DNA of 38,791 nt, taken from Ectothiorhodospira shaposhnikovii (GTDB lineage: Bacteria; Pseudomonadota; Gammaproteobacteria; Ectothiorhodospirales; Ectothiorhodospiraceae). Of the stretch, positions 15,282-24,231 are shown piece by piece. The position numbers and the translations under genes are program-made. The notes beneath the pieces are model-generated. The model ran no database searches. It saw only the letters and a program-made list of their open reading frames with translations, and was not told the origin of the DNA. Location: contig NZ_NRSM01000032.1 in NCBI RefSeq assembly GCF_016584105.1, forward strand, positions 1-38,791, given 5' to 3'. How positions within the stretch are numbered: position 1 is the stretch's first letter; every line of letters starts with the position of its first letter.

Positions 15282-16379
15282 ATGTCGAATACCGAAACCT
15301 TCTATCAGGTGATGCGTCGCCAGGGGATCACCCGGCGCAGCTTCATGAAGTACTGCAGCCTCACGGCTGCCGCCCTGGGGTTGGGTCCGGCATATGCACT
15401 CCAGATTGCCCACGCCATGGAAACCAAGCAACGCACACCGGTCATCTGGCTCAATGGCCTGGAATGCACCTGTTGCTCGGAGTCGTTCATTCGTTCAGCC
15501 CATCCGCTGGTCAAGGATGTGGTGCTGTCCATGATCTCATTGGACTACAACGAACTTCTCATGGCCTCAGCCGGCCATCAGGCCCAAGCCGCCCTGGAAG
15601 CCAGCATGGAGAACCACTGGGGGCAGTATATTCTGGCCGTGGAAGGCAACCCGCCCCTGAACGAAGATGGCATGTTCTGCATCAGTGGGGGCAAGCCCTT
15701 TGTTGAAAAACTGAAAAAGTCCGCCGAAGGGGCCAAGGCCGTTATTGCCTGGGGAAGCTGCGCCAGTTGGGGGTGTGTGCAGGCTGCCCGTCCCAATCCC
15801 ACCCAGGCAGTACCCATCGATAAAGTCATCACCGACAAACCCGTCATCAAGGTACCGGGCTGTCCGCCCATCGCCGAAGTCATGACCGGGGTGATTACCT
15901 ATATGCTCACCTTTGATCGTATTCCTGAACTGGATCGTCAGCGGCGGCCCAAGATGTTCTATAGCCAGCGCATTCACGACAAGTGTTACCGGCGCGCCCA
16001 CTTTGACGCCGGCCAGTTCGTGGAACGCTGGGACGATGACAATGCCCGCAAGGGGTATTGTCTTTACAAGGTGGGCTGCAAGGGGCCGACCACCTATAAC
16101 GCATGCTCCACCGTACGCTGGAATGAAGGCATTTCCTTCCCCATCCAGTCCGGTCATGGCTGTATCGGCTGCTCTGAAGATGGTTTCTGGGATCATGGTT
16201 CTTTCTATGACCGTCTGACCAATGTGAATCTGTTTGGTATAGAGAAGAATGCCGACCGGGTGGGCATGGCTGCTGCCGGTGTCGTCGGTACCGCGATTGC
16301 CGCCCATGCGGCTGTGAGTGCCATCAAGCAAACGACCCAGCGCAAGAAGAAGGAAGCGGAACAGGAGCGGAATTCATGA
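15282..16379 (+). CDS. hyaA: [NiFe] hydrogenase small subunit, O2-tolerant group 1d type (HyaA/HupS/HoxK)
   Basis: The electron-transfer subunit carrying three Fe-S clusters. It begins with a Tat signal (TRRSFMKYC at residues 17-25 and a hydrophobic stretch ending near AHAME), so the folded enzyme is exported to the periplasm. The proximal cluster motif is LECTCCSES with an additional Cys in place of Gly, and WGSCASWGC supplies the second extra Cys. These are the six cysteines of the [4Fe-3S] cluster that marks oxygen-tolerant membrane-bound hydrogenases. A C-terminal hydrophobic helix (about residues 325-350) anchors the protein and contacts the cytochrome. Sequence is close to Ralstonia HoxK throughout. 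The start at 15282 has GAGGG nearby and gives 365 residues; an upstream in-frame start lacks this. Its stop overlaps the hyaB start (ATGA). Confidence 0.97.
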   Translation: MSNTETFYQVMRRQGITRRSFMKYCSLTAAALGLGPAYALQIAHAMETKQRTPVIWLNGLECTCCSESFIRSAHPLVKDVVLSMISLDYNELLMASAGHQAQAALEASMENHWGQYILAVEGNPPLNEDGMFCISGGKPFVEKLKKSAEGAKAVIAWGSCASWGCVQAARPNPTQAVPIDKVITDKPVIKVPGCPPIAEVMTGVITYMLTFDRIPELDRQRRPKMFYSQRIHDKCYRRAHFDAGQFVERWDDDNARKGYCLYKVGCKGPTTYNACSTVRWNEGISFPIQSGHGCIGCSEDGFWDHGSFYDRLTNVNLFGIEKNADRVGMAAAGVVGTAIAAHAAVSAIKQTTQRKKKEAEQERNS

Positions 16380-18184
16380 GCAGTATTCTAAACGCCAGCC
16401 AGTTGGATGCTTCCGGACGAAGGATCGTTGTTGATCCGGTCACCCGAATTGAAGGTCACATGCGGTGTGAGGTCAATGTGGATGAGCAGAATGTAATCCG
16501 CAATGCCGTCTCAACCGGCACGATGTGGCGGGGCCTGGAGGTCATTCTCAAGGGGCGTGATCCTCGTGATGCCTGGGCATTTGTTGAGCGTATCTGTGGT
16601 GTCTGCACCGGTACCCACGCCCTGACTTCAGTGCGGGCAGTGGAAGATGCCCTGGGTATCGATATTCCCTACAATGCTCATTTGATCCGCGACCTGATGG
16701 ATAAAACCTTGCAGGTGCAGGATCATATCGTCCACTTCTATCACCTGCATGCCCTGGACTGGGTCAACCCCGTCAATGCCTTGAAGGCTGATCCGCGCAA
16801 GGCCTCCGAACTGCAAAAGCTGGTGTCACCCAGTAATCCCAAATCCAGCCCCGGCTATTTCAGTGACCTGCAAAACCGCCTGAAGAAGTTTGTCTCGGGC
16901 GGCCAGTTGGGTATCTTTGCCAATGGCTACTGGGAAAATCCGGCCTATAAGCTCTCCCCCGAAGCCGATCTGATGGCAGTGGCTCACTATCTGGAAGCGC
17001 TGGATATACAAAAAGACATTGTCAAAATTCACACCATTTTTGGTGGCAAGAATCCTCACCCTAACTATCTGGTGGGGGGGGTGGCGTGCGCAATCAACCT
17101 CAATGATACCGGTTCGGCCGGTGCGCCGGTGAACATGACCAGCCTGAACTTTGTGCTTCAGCGCATCAAGGAAGCCCAGGTCTTTGTAGATCAGGTTTAT
17201 ATACCCGATGTCCTGGCGATTGCCGGCGCCTACAAGGATTGGCTCCATGGGGGAGGTCTGGCTTCGCAGAATCTGCTTTCCTTTGGTACCTATACACAGG
17301 TTCCGGGCGACAAATCAACGGATCTTCTGCCGGCGGGTGCCATCGTGAATGGTAACTGGGATGAGGTGTTGCCGGTGGATGTGCGCGATCCGGAGCAGAT
17401 TCAGGAATTTGTTTCGCATTCATGGTATCGCTATGCCGATGAAACTCAGGGTCTGCACCCCTGGGATGGTGTCACTGAACCCCATTTCGAGTTGGGCGCA
17501 AACACCCTCGGTAGCCGTACCAACATTGAGCAGATTGACGAGGGCCATAAGTACAGCTGGATCAAGGCGCCCCGGTGGCGGGGCCATGCCATGGAGGTCG
17601 GCCCCCTGGCTCGCTATATCGTTGCCTACTGTTCCGGTCGTGAATATGTTCAGGAGCAGGTGGATCGTTCTCTGTCTGCCTTCAACCAGAATACCGGTCT
17701 GAATGTGGGCCTCAAGCCATTCCTGGCCTCCACTCTGGGACGTACCCTGGCCCGGGCGCTGGAGTGCCAGTATTGCGCCGATACCATGGAGGATGACTGG
17801 CATGCACTGGTCAACAATATCAGGAATGGAGATAGCTCTACGGCCAATGTGGACAAATGGGACCCTTCAACCTGGCCGAAGGAGTCCAGGGGTGTGGGGA
17901 TCAATGAAGCGCCACGTGGAGCCCTGGGGCACTGGATCAAGATCAAGGACGGCAAGATCGATAGCTATCAGGCGGTGGTCCCCACCACCTGGAATGCCTC
18001 TCCCCGGGACCATAAAGGCAACATCGGTCCTTATGAGTCAGCCCTGTTGAATACGCCTATGGAAAGACCGGATGAGCCGGTGGAAATCCTGCGCACCCTG
18101 CACAGTTTTGATCCGTGCCTGGCCTGTTCCACGCATGTGATGTCTCCCGAAGGGCAGGAGATCATTCAGGTGAAAATCCGTTAA
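16376..18184 (+). CDS. hyaB: [NiFe] hydrogenase large subunit (HyaB/HupL/HoxG)
   Basis: The 602-residue catalytic subunit. Nickel-iron ligands are RICGVC (Cys74, Cys77) and DPCLACSTH (Cys581, Cys584). After His587 comes a 15-residue tail ([15 protein letters not shown]) that the HyaD protease must remove after metal insertion; the tail is present and intact, so the gene encodes the normal precursor. DPVTRIEGH near the N-terminus is the usual family start. The enzyme splits H2 at the bimetallic centre and passes electrons to the small subunit. Translationally coupled to hyaA by a four-base overlap and followed 12 bases later by the cytochrome gene. Confidence 0.98.
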   Translation: MSSILNASQLDASGRRIVVDPVTRIEGHMRCEVNVDEQNVIRNAVSTGTMWRGLEVILKGRDPRDAWAFVERICGVCTGTHALTSVRAVEDALGIDIPYNAHLIRDLMDKTLQVQDHIVHFYHLHALDWVNPVNALKADPRKASELQKLVSPSNPKSSPGYFSDLQNRLKKFVSGGQLGIFANGYWENPAYKLSPEADLMAVAHYLEALDIQKDIVKIHTIFGGKNPHPNYLVGGVACAINLNDTGSAGAPVNMTSLNFVLQRIKEAQVFVDQVYIPDVLAIAGAYKDWLHGGGLASQNLLSFGTYTQVPGDKSTDLLPAGAIVNGNWDEVLPVDVRDPEQIQEFVSHSWYRYADETQGLHPWDGVTEPHFELGANTLGSRTNIEQIDEGHKYSWIKAPRWRGHAMEVGPLARYIVAYCSGREYVQEQVDRSLSAFNQNTGLNVGLKPFLASTLGRTLARALECQYCADTMEDDWHALVNNIRNGDSSTANVDKWDPSTWPKESRGVGINEAPRGALGHWIKIKDGKIDSYQAVVPTTWNASPRDHKGNIGPYESALLNTPMERPDEPVEILRTLHSFDPCLACSTHVMSPEGQEIIQVKIR

Positions 18185-18196
18185 GGAGGAAAGGTC

Positions 18197-18919
18197 GTGG
18201 CATTGGAGAAAAACCTGACTCCCGAGGACTCTCACGAAAGGGTTCGTCGTCAAACCGCGGTTTATGTTTACGAGGCGCCCGTGCGCCTCTGGCACTGGAT
18301 TACGGCATTCGGTGTGCTGACGCTTGTGATTACCGGATTTTTAATCGGTCGGCCTCCGCCCAGTGTGTCGGGCGAAGCCATCGATCATTACCTGATGGGT
18401 TACATTCGTTTCGCCCATTTTGCTGCGGCCTATGTGGTGACCCTGGCCTTTATCGGGCGTATCTACTGGGCATTTGTGGGTAATCACCACTCCCGGGAGC
18501 TTTTTCTGGTGCCGATCCATCGCAAACGCTGGTGGGGTGAGCTTTGGCATGAGATCCGCTGGTACCTGTTTCTGGAAAGGACACCCAGGAAGTACATCGG
18601 TCATAACCCCTTGGGGCAGTTGATCATGTTCGGCGTCTTTGTGGTGGGCATGGTTTTCATGATTATCACCGGTTTTGCCCTCTATTCCGAGGGGACGGGC
18701 GTGGGCAGTTGGCAGGATCAACTCTTTGGATGGGTGATCCCCCTGTTCGGCCAGAGTCAGGATGTTCATACCTGGCACCGCCTGGGTATGTGGTTTATGG
18801 TGATCTTCGTCCTGACCCATGTCTATGTCGCCGTCCGCGAGGACATCATGTCCCGGCAGTCGATGACTTCCACCATGTTAAGCGGCTGGCGATTGTTCAA
18901 GGATGACCGCCCCGACTGA
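18197..18919 (+). CDS. hyaC: Ni/Fe-hydrogenase b-type cytochrome subunit (HyaC/HupC/HoxZ)
   Basis: A 240-residue integral membrane di-haem cytochrome b that anchors the hydrogenase and delivers electrons to the quinone pool. Four hydrophobic helices are visible, and candidate haem-ligand histidines occur in RLWHWITAF, GYIRFAHFAAA, HTWHRLGMW and VLTHVYVAVRED, the conserved HyaC/CybH pattern. The start is a GTG at 18197, chosen because AAGGAGGAAAGG lies just ahead and no ATG fits. Last gene of the structural set; a strong terminator follows within 25 bases of the stop. Confidence 0.95.
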   Translation: MALEKNLTPEDSHERVRRQTAVYVYEAPVRLWHWITAFGVLTLVITGFLIGRPPPSVSGEAIDHYLMGYIRFAHFAAAYVVTLAFIGRIYWAFVGNHHSRELFLVPIHRKRWWGELWHEIRWYLFLERTPRKYIGHNPLGQLIMFGVFVVGMVFMIITGFALYSEGTGVGSWQDQLFGWVIPLFGQSQDVHTWHRLGMWFMVIFVLTHVYVAVREDIMSRQSMTSTMLSGWRLFKDDRPD

Positions 18920-18942
18920 ATGAGTTCCTGGCGGTTTTTGCC

Positions 18943-18977
18943 GGCCACCGGAAGTTGTGTTTCCAGTGGCCTTTTTT
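18943..18977 (+). terminator. Rho-independent terminator after hyaABC
   Basis: GGCCAC...GTGGCC arms continue inward into GGAA/TTCC with one bulged base on each side, giving about ten pairs around a short loop, followed directly by six T residues. It separates the structural genes from the maturation genes and should keep accessory gene expression lower than that of the enzyme, or end the transcript. Confidence 0.85.
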
Positions 18978-19028
18978 ATGCAGAGAGAACGGGAGAGCAA
19001 GATGTCGCATCCGTTTGTGGATGTGTTC

Positions 19029-19044
19029 TGGCATTTGAATTGCT
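19029..19044 (+). promoter_or_regulatory. Second sigma-54 (-24/-12) promoter, before hyaD
   Basis: TGGCATTTGAATTGCT has the invariant GG and GC ten bases apart and matches 10 of 12 defined consensus positions. Predicted transcription start is near 19055. That leaves only about eight bases before the ATG at 19063, but about 26 before the in-frame ATG at 19081, which has its own AAGGA. It would restart transcription of the maturation genes after the terminator, under the same activator. Confidence 0.6.
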
Positions 19045-19062
19045 TTACAACAGGGAGGTGTA

Positions 19063-19704
19063 ATGAGCAAGGATGATGGCATGACTCCAAAGGTTCTTCT
19101 TCTGGGGATAGGCAACCTGCTTTGGGCCGATGAGGGTTTTGGGGTTCGCTGTGTGGAACTGCTCAACCAGCGCTACCGTTTTCCCGCCAATGTCCGGCTG
19201 ATGGACGGTGGCACCCAGGGCATCTATCTGGTTCAGCACGTTCAGGAGGCGGACTGCCTTGTGGTTTTCGACGCCATCGACTACGGCCTGGAGCCGGGTA
19301 CTTTGAAGCAGGTATATGATGACGAAGTGCCAAAATTCATGGGGGCCAAGAAGATGAGCCTGCATCAGACCGGCTTTCAGGAAGTATTGGCCATGGCCGA
19401 GCTGACCGGGTCCTATCCTCGTGAACTCCTCCTGATAGGCGTTCAACCCGAGGAACTGGACGATTTCGGGGGCAGCCTGAGGCCTTGTGTCAGAGATCAG
19501 CTGGAACCCGCTCTGGAGCATGCGCTGACGTATCTGGCCCAACGGGGCATCGAAGTGCATCCCGCAACGGCAGCCGAGACCTCCCTGGGCCCGCAACCGC
19601 TCCAGTTGGACCTTTACGAATCCCGGCGCCCCTCGGCCAATGAAGCCTGTCGCCATGGTGACCCGCGTTTTATTCGGCTGGTTTCCGGCGAGGACTCTGG
19701 CTGA
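19063..19704 (+). CDS. hyaD: Hydrogenase maturation endopeptidase (HyaD/HupD/HoxM)
   Basis: A nickel-dependent-recognition protease that cuts the C-terminal tail of HyaB after metal insertion. The metal-sensing residues are present: Glu in WADEGFGVR (about residue 23), Asp in VVFDAIDYG and His in SLHQTGFQE. At 213 residues it is typical, with a somewhat longer C-terminus. Two starts are possible: 19063 with GGGAGG ahead, or 19081 with AAGGA ahead, which would begin directly at MTPKVLLLGIGN where relatives start. First gene after the terminator, and two bases before the next ORF. Confidence 0.95.
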   Translation: MSKDDGMTPKVLLLGIGNLLWADEGFGVRCVELLNQRYRFPANVRLMDGGTQGIYLVQHVQEADCLVVFDAIDYGLEPGTLKQVYDDEVPKFMGAKKMSLHQTGFQEVLAMAELTGSYPRELLLIGVQPEELDDFGGSLRPCVRDQLEPALEHALTYLAQRGIEVHPATAAETSLGPQPLQLDLYESRRPSANEACRHGDPRFIRLVSGEDSG

Positions 19705-19705
19705 T

Positions 19706-20005
19706 ATGTGTATTGGCTATCCCCTGCAGGTGATCGCAGTTGAGGAAGAACGGGCGTTGTGCCGCCGTGCCGATCAGGATGCGTGGGTGGATACCCGTTT
19801 GGTGGGTGCCTGCCAGGCCGGTGAGTGGCTGCTGGTGTTTCATGGTGTGGCCAGGGAAAAGCTGAGTCCCCTGCGGGCTTCTCAGGTGAGCCGTGCATTG
19901 GCGGCCTTGGTTTGTGTGGAGCAGGGCAATCACCAGGCCATTGATGCGTTTTTTGCCGATCTGGTCGATCGGGAACCGCAACTTCCCGAACACCTGCAGA
20001 AATAA
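19706..20005 (+). CDS. hupF: HypC/HupF/HoxL-family hydrogenase chaperone (hydrogenase-specific)
   Basis: A 99-residue member of the HypC family. The mature N-terminus MCIGYPLQV carries the essential Cys2 that binds the Fe(CN)2CO intermediate and the large-subunit precursor. It is distinct from the general HypC encoded at 28006. HupF/HoxL paralogues occur with O2-tolerant hydrogenases and are thought to protect or pass on the cofactor under oxygen. The start follows the hyaD stop by one base; an upstream in-frame ATG would bury Cys2 and is rejected. Confidence 0.93.
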   Translation: MCIGYPLQVIAVEEERALCRRADQDAWVDTRLVGACQAGEWLLVFHGVAREKLSPLRASQVSRALAALVCVEQGNHQAIDAFFADLVDREPQLPEHLQK

Positions 20006-20025
20006 CAGTTTCAGGAGTTTGGTCG

Positions 20026-20427
20026 ATGTCTCATCCTCTGCTGGACCGCCTGACCGGGGAGCTGGGTTATGCCCTGGTCAATGAGCATAACGTGGATTCT
20101 TTTGTCCTCGAACGGCCTTTGTGTCTGCTGTTTTTTGCCGGTTCGCCGGAGCGTTTTCCCGAATCTTTGGATGTTGCAGTCATCCTGCCGGAAATTATCA
20201 GGGCCTTTCCGCAATTCAAACCTGCCCTGGTCGAGGAGGCTTCAGCGGTCAGTTTGCAACAACGCTTTGGTTTTTCCCTCTGGCCCACCTTGGTGTTTCT
20301 GCATCAGGGCCGGTGTCTGGGCCAGCTTTCCCGGGTACAGGACTGGGATAGCTATCTGGGCAGGATTCAAGGCTGGCTGGACGCCCTTCCGGCGCGGGAG
20401 GCCTCGCGATGCCCGTCGTCAACCTGA
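20026..20427 (+). CDS. hupG: Thioredoxin-like hydrogenase accessory protein (HyaE/HupG/HoxO)
   Basis: A 133-residue protein with a thioredoxin-like fold lacking the CxxC active site: LCLLFFAGSPERFPES replaces the redox loop, and LWPTLVFLHQGRCLG with its cis-proline matches the thioredoxin core. HyaE/HoxO proteins bind the Tat signal of the small subunit and, with HoxQ, help complete its special proximal Fe-S cluster before export. CAGGAG stands 10 bases before the ATG. Position between hupF and hupH is the standard order. Confidence 0.92.
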   Translation: MSHPLLDRLTGELGYALVNEHNVDSFVLERPLCLLFFAGSPERFPESLDVAVILPEIIRAFPQFKPALVEEASAVSLQQRFGFSLWPTLVFLHQGRCLGQLSRVQDWDSYLGRIQGWLDALPAREASRCPSST

Positions 20428-20450
20428 ATTAACCCAGCGAGATTGTCGCC

Positions 20451-21296
20451 ATGACGCAACGGATACCCTCCCTTCAAGGGGGCACGGACATGGGGGAACC
20501 CGAACAGCCCCTGGATTACCTGCCTCTGCCCAGGGAAATGAATACCTTTGAGTTGCCGGTCTTTCCTGATATTGACAATCTGGATGATTACCAGCAAGCC
20601 TTGGTCTTTTTGCACCAGTTGGAGCAGCTCCTGGACGCTTCTGCGTTACAAGAAGCAGGCATGCTGTCACTGGACACCCTGTCGCCCGAAGAAATGACAC
20701 TGATTCAGGAGTTGCTGGGTGAGGGGGAGGTGGCCATCCGGTTTCAGGATCCGGCACTGCCTGAAATTCAGGAAACCCGTCTGGCCGGGGTCTGGTGGGT
20801 CAGGCAAAGGCGGGAAGATCAGTGGCAGCAATGGCTGGAAGTGGCCAGGATTCCGAAAGCCGTCATCCGCTACACGTTTGCCAAGGCCCGCCGGCCCCCG
20901 ATCGATCTGCAGGGTGAGGCCGCCTGGTGTAATGCCGCTCCCGTCATGACCGAGTTACTGGAAGCCTCATTGCGACTGGACAGGGGGGACGCTTCAGACG
21001 CCGATAAGGTGGTCAATTTGAGCCTGCTGCCCTTTACTGTCGAGGACCACCAGTTACTGGCTGAGTATCTGGGAACCGGTGAGACTCTCGTCTTGTCCCG
21101 TGGCTACGGCAACTGCCGGATTACCAGCACCGCCACGCCCTGGATATGGCGGGTGCAGTATTTCAACAATACTGAACAGTTGATTCTGGATACCCTCGAA
21201 GTGACCCGGGTGCCGGAAGTGGCCTGTGCCGCCAGGGAGGACCTGGAAGACTCGGCTGAGCGGCTGCGGGAAATCAAGGAGTTGTTGTATGTCTGA
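20451..21296 (+). CDS. hupH: Hydrogenase small-subunit assembly protein (HyaF/HupH/HoxQ)
   Basis: A 281-residue cytoplasmic accessory protein specific to Hya/Hup-type uptake hydrogenases. Recognised by DYLPLPREMNTFELPVFPD near the N-terminus, GEGEVAIRFQDP in the middle and NTEQLILDTLEVTRVPEVACAA(R)EDLEDS near the end. Works with HupG/HoxO as chaperone for the small subunit in O2-tolerant systems. Start at 20451 keeps the usual N-terminal extension; the ATG at 20490 is an alternative. The 3' end overlaps the rubredoxin start by eight bases. Confidence 0.92.
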   Translation: MTQRIPSLQGGTDMGEPEQPLDYLPLPREMNTFELPVFPDIDNLDDYQQALVFLHQLEQLLDASALQEAGMLSLDTLSPEEMTLIQELLGEGEVAIRFQDPALPEIQETRLAGVWWVRQRREDQWQQWLEVARIPKAVIRYTFAKARRPPIDLQGEAAWCNAAPVMTELLEASLRLDRGDASDADKVVNLSLLPFTVEDHQLLAEYLGTGETLVLSRGYGNCRITSTATPWIWRVQYFNNTEQLILDTLEVTRVPEVACAAREDLEDSAERLREIKELLYV

Positions 21297-21471
21297 TATG
21301 ACGGCTTATGAATGCCGCATCTGCCAATTTTGCTATGACCCCCGCGAAGGCGACATTCAGGGACAAATACCCGCGGGAACCCCCTATATGGCGTTGCCTG
21401 AAGACTGGTTTTGTCCGGTGTGCGGGGCCGGTCGGGAGGTGTTCATGCCTGCTCCGGATGCGGCGTCATGA
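21289..21471 (+). CDS. hupI: Rubredoxin (HupI/HoxR)
   Basis: A 60-residue iron protein with the two knuckles CRIC and CPVC that bind a single Fe(Cys)4 centre, plus YDPREGD and PEDWFCPVCG typical of rubredoxin. In hydrogenase operons this protein is needed for activity under air, probably donating or removing electrons while the small-subunit cluster is built. A third cysteine sits just after the first pair (CRICQFC). It overlaps both neighbours: eight bases with hupH and four with hupJ. Confidence 0.95.
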   Translation: MSDMTAYECRICQFCYDPREGDIQGQIPAGTPYMALPEDWFCPVCGAGREVFMPAPDAAS

Positions 21472-21932
21472 CGGCCGAAGAGGTGACGGCCTGCTTTTTG
21501 GAAGCAGACCGACAGATGTCCGGGTTGCCTTTTTACAACCCCCGTCTGGAAGTGGAGGTCCATGGCTGGCAGTACATGGAGGGCATTGGAGAACTGGGCA
21601 TTTTAATGACACCCTGGTGTCTGAAACTCCTGGTGTTTCCGCAATCAAAGCAACGCTTGCCCGCCTTTGGTGAAAACTTCAACCTGAGTCTTCCCAGTGG
21701 TGATTATCAGCTTCAGGCCGCCAGGCACGAGCGTCTGGGGGGCTATGCATCGGCGTCCCTGAGTTCCGATATGCGGGGTTATTCCGATCAGGCACAGGTT
21801 CGGGAAATGGCCGAAGCGGTCATGCAACTGCTGCTGGAGGCGCCGCCTACGCCGCCTGACAATCCGGAGCGCCGGCGCCTTTTCGGGCACTTTCTGGGCA
21901 CCGTGCCCGGTACGTTCGGGTCCGCATCCTGA
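21468..21932 (+). CDS. hupJ: [NiFe]-hydrogenase assembly chaperone (HybE/HupJ/HoxT)
   Basis: A 154-residue protein of the HybE family. The diagnostic stretch is LPFYNPRLEVEVHGWQ followed by GILMTPWCLKLLVFP and FGENFNLSLPSGDYQLQAARHERLGGYASASLSSDM, which I recognise as the HupJ/HybE core. It assists assembly of the hydrogenase dimer before export. The start at 21468 overlaps the rubredoxin stop (ATGA); earlier starts in frame would run through the rubredoxin gene. Confidence 0.92.
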   Translation: MTAEEVTACFLEADRQMSGLPFYNPRLEVEVHGWQYMEGIGELGILMTPWCLKLLVFPQSKQRLPAFGENFNLSLPSGDYQLQAARHERLGGYASASLSSDMRGYSDQAQVREMAEAVMQLLLEAPPTPPDNPERRRLFGHFLGTVPGTFGSAS

Positions 21933-22975
21933 TGCCTGATGTTGCGGCTTTGGCGGGACAGTTGCACCTGAGACTTACCTGGTCTGAAGGCAGGGTCAGG
22001 AAGGTGGAGGTTGATCTGCGGAGACCTCTCGCAGGCTTGGGTCAATTGTGGCTGGGCCGTCAACCCGCGGAAGTGGTCAGCCTTTTGCCGCTGGTTTTTT
22101 CGGCGTGTTCCCTGGCCCAGCAACTGGCCGGTGTTGAGGCGCTGGAGGCTGCCAGCGGCTGGCGGGCCGATCCAAGGTTAAGCCACTGGCGTCGACAGGC
22201 GGTCAGGCTGGAAGCCCTGAGGGAAGGATTGATGGTGTTGCGGCCCTTCTGGCAGCCCGCTTTGTCTGATAAGCCCCTGTATGATTTGTTACAAAGCTGT
22301 CAGAAAACCCTGAACGCCCTGCAGCCCCTGATGTTTTTTCAGGCTGAATTTCCCCAGGCGTTGCCTGGACTGCCCGAGGCCCTGACGGACTTTTCCCGGC
22401 AGATCTGGCCCCGCTGGGTGGAAACTGCCTTTCCAGTCAGCCAGCAATGGCCGGATGTATCCCTGGCCCTGGCAGCCTGCAATCCTCTGGACGAGGAGGA
22501 TCTTCCCGGGCTCCTGGATCAGTTGCGCCGGGGAGATACCCGTCCGGCCCTGGCGGGACATCCCCGAACAACAGGTCCAGCGGGTGCGTCCCTGGCCGGT
22601 GAGTCCCGGCAGTTGCTAAGGGAGCGCCATCAGGGATTGCTGGATCAGGTCAGCCGTTTTCTGGAAGAGCTGACTCAGCATCCGCCCCGGATTGAGGAGG
22701 AGGTGATCCTGCCCTGGGCTGCCGAGGGTGAGGGTTGGTCGCGTGTGATCACTGTCAGGGGCTGGCTGATTCATCGGGTTGTTTTGCGGCAGGGGCGAGT
22801 GGCGAGCTATCAGCTATTGGCCCCAACCGACTGGAATCTGCACCCGCAAGGCTTGCTTTATCAGCAACTCAATAATTTGCTCATTGACCGGGAGATTTTG
22901 CTGCCTTTGGCCAACGCCCTGGTGGCCAGCAGTTTTCCCTGTGTGGAAGCCCGGGTGGATATGGACGATGCATGA
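21932..22975 (+). CDS. hupK: HupK/HoxV, large-subunit-like maturation protein
   Basis: A 347-residue relative of the hydrogenase large subunit that acts as a scaffold for the Fe(CN)2CO group in O2-tolerant systems. The C-terminal third shows the resemblance: RGWLIHRVVLRQGRVASYQLLAPTDWNLHP, then [21 protein letters not shown], where a single Cys remains at the place of the DPCxxC ligands. The N-terminal RxCGxC motif is absent, as is usual for this family, so it cannot be catalytic. Start and stop overlap both neighbours by one and eight bases, showing tight coupling. Confidence 0.9.
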   Translation: MPDVAALAGQLHLRLTWSEGRVRKVEVDLRRPLAGLGQLWLGRQPAEVVSLLPLVFSACSLAQQLAGVEALEAASGWRADPRLSHWRRQAVRLEALREGLMVLRPFWQPALSDKPLYDLLQSCQKTLNALQPLMFFQAEFPQALPGLPEALTDFSRQIWPRWVETAFPVSQQWPDVSLALAACNPLDEEDLPGLLDQLRRGDTRPALAGHPRTTGPAGASLAGESRQLLRERHQGLLDQVSRFLEELTQHPPRIEEEVILPWAAEGEGWSRVITVRGWLIHRVVLRQGRVASYQLLAPTDWNLHPQGLLYQQLNNLLIDREILLPLANALVASSFPCVEARVDMDDA

Positions 22976-23309
22976 GATGTCCATTGCCGAAAGCTTGATT
23001 CAATTGCTGGAAGAGCAGGCCCTGGCCCAGCAGTTCAGTCGCGTTAGAAAGCTGTGGCTGGAAATCGGTCCCTTGGCCAGTGTGGATGTTCCGTCTTTGC
23101 AGTTTTGTTTTGAAGCCGTAAGTCGCCATACCCTGGCCGAGGCCGCGGTTCTGGAGATCATTGAAGTGCCTGGCCTGGCCTGGTGTCTGGGCTGTGAAGC
23201 CCGGGTGGATATTCATCAGCGCTTTGATGCCTGTCCCAAGTGTGGTAGCTATCGATTGCAGGTCATCCAGGGGGATGAGCTGCGTGTCAAGGAACTGGAG
23301 GTGGATTGA
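22968..23309 (+). CDS. hypA: Hydrogenase nickel metallochaperone HypA
   Basis: A 113-residue nickel delivery protein. The nickel-binding N-terminus is [10 protein letters not shown] with His2 and Glu3; starting at 22968 is required to expose it. The structural zinc site is CLGC...CPKC about residues 73-93. It partners HypB to load nickel into the HyaB precursor. Overlaps the 3' end of hupK by eight bases and precedes hypB by one base. Confidence 0.97.
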   Translation: MHEMSIAESLIQLLEEQALAQQFSRVRKLWLEIGPLASVDVPSLQFCFEAVSRHTLAEAAVLEIIEVPGLAWCLGCEARVDIHQRFDACPKCGSYRLQVIQGDELRVKELEVD

Positions 23310-23310
23310 C

Positions 23311-24192
23311 ATGTGTAGCGTGTGTGGTTGTGCCGAAGGGGAAACCCGCATCGAAGGGATGGATCAACATCATCACCACCATCATCATCACGAAGAGGCC
23401 GTTGCCCCGGGAGCGGGTGGCCCGCCCCTCCTGCACTTTGGCCAGGGTGTGGCTCGCGCTCATGTTCCGGGGCTCAGTCAGCAGAGAATGGTACAGATTG
23501 AACAGGATATTCTGGCTAAAAATGACCGCTATGCCCGGCAAAACCGGGAAGAGTTTGCGCGTCGCTCCCTGTTTGCCCTGAATCTTGTTTCAAGCCCGGG
23601 CTCCGGCAAGACCTCCCTGCTGACCCGCACTCTCAAGACGCTCAATCAACGCTTTCCGGTTGCGGTCATTGAAGGGGATCAGCAAACATCCAATGATGCC
23701 GACCGCATTCGTCAAACCGGTGTTCAGGCCGTACAGATCAACACCGGCAAGGGATGTCATCTGGATGCCCACATGGTTGGCCATGCCCTGGAGCAACTGG
23801 AAGCCTTGCATGGCGGTGTTCTCTTTATCGAGAATGTCGGCAATCTGGTTTGCCCGGCAGCATTTGATCTGGGCGAGGCCCACAAGGTGGCCATTCTGTC
23901 GGTGACCGAGGGTGAGGACAAACCCATCAAATACCCGGATATGTTTCATGCCGCCGATCTTCTGTTGCTCAACAAGGTGGATCTGCTGCCTTACCTGAAT
24001 TTTGATGTCGAGGCCTGTATTGATTATGCCCGTCGTGTGAAGCAGGATATTCAGGTGATCCAGATATCAGCGCAAACCGGTGAAGGCATGCAGGAATGGC
24101 TGGACTGGTTGCTGGCGGGTCGCAGTCGACTCATCAATCAGCGCCTGCGGGAATTGGACCGGGAAGCCCAGGCACTGAAAGCGTTACTTTGA
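23311..24192 (+). CDS. hypB: Hydrogenase nickel-incorporation GTPase HypB
   Basis: A 293-residue GTPase that drives nickel insertion. The N-terminus has MCSVCGC (CxxCGC high-affinity nickel motif) and then eight consecutive histidines at residues 20-27, a nickel storage stretch. The SIMIBI GTPase core shows the P-loop SSPGSGKT at 94-101, the metal-site [19 protein letters not shown], and the NKVD base-recognition motif. Follows hypA directly. The His run is shorter than in rhizobial HypB but still marked. Confidence 0.97.
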   Translation: MCSVCGCAEGETRIEGMDQHHHHHHHHEEAVAPGAGGPPLLHFGQGVARAHVPGLSQQRMVQIEQDILAKNDRYARQNREEFARRSLFALNLVSSPGSGKTSLLTRTLKTLNQRFPVAVIEGDQQTSNDADRIRQTGVQAVQINTGKGCHLDAHMVGHALEQLEALHGGVLFIENVGNLVCPAAFDLGEAHKVAILSVTEGEDKPIKYPDMFHAADLLLLNKVDLLPYLNFDVEACIDYARRVKQDIQVIQISAQTGEGMQEWLDWLLAGRSRLINQRLRELDREAQALKALL

Positions 24193-24231
24193 CAGCCATG
24201 CCTTGTTTTAAAAATGGAAAAAGGCGGATGT

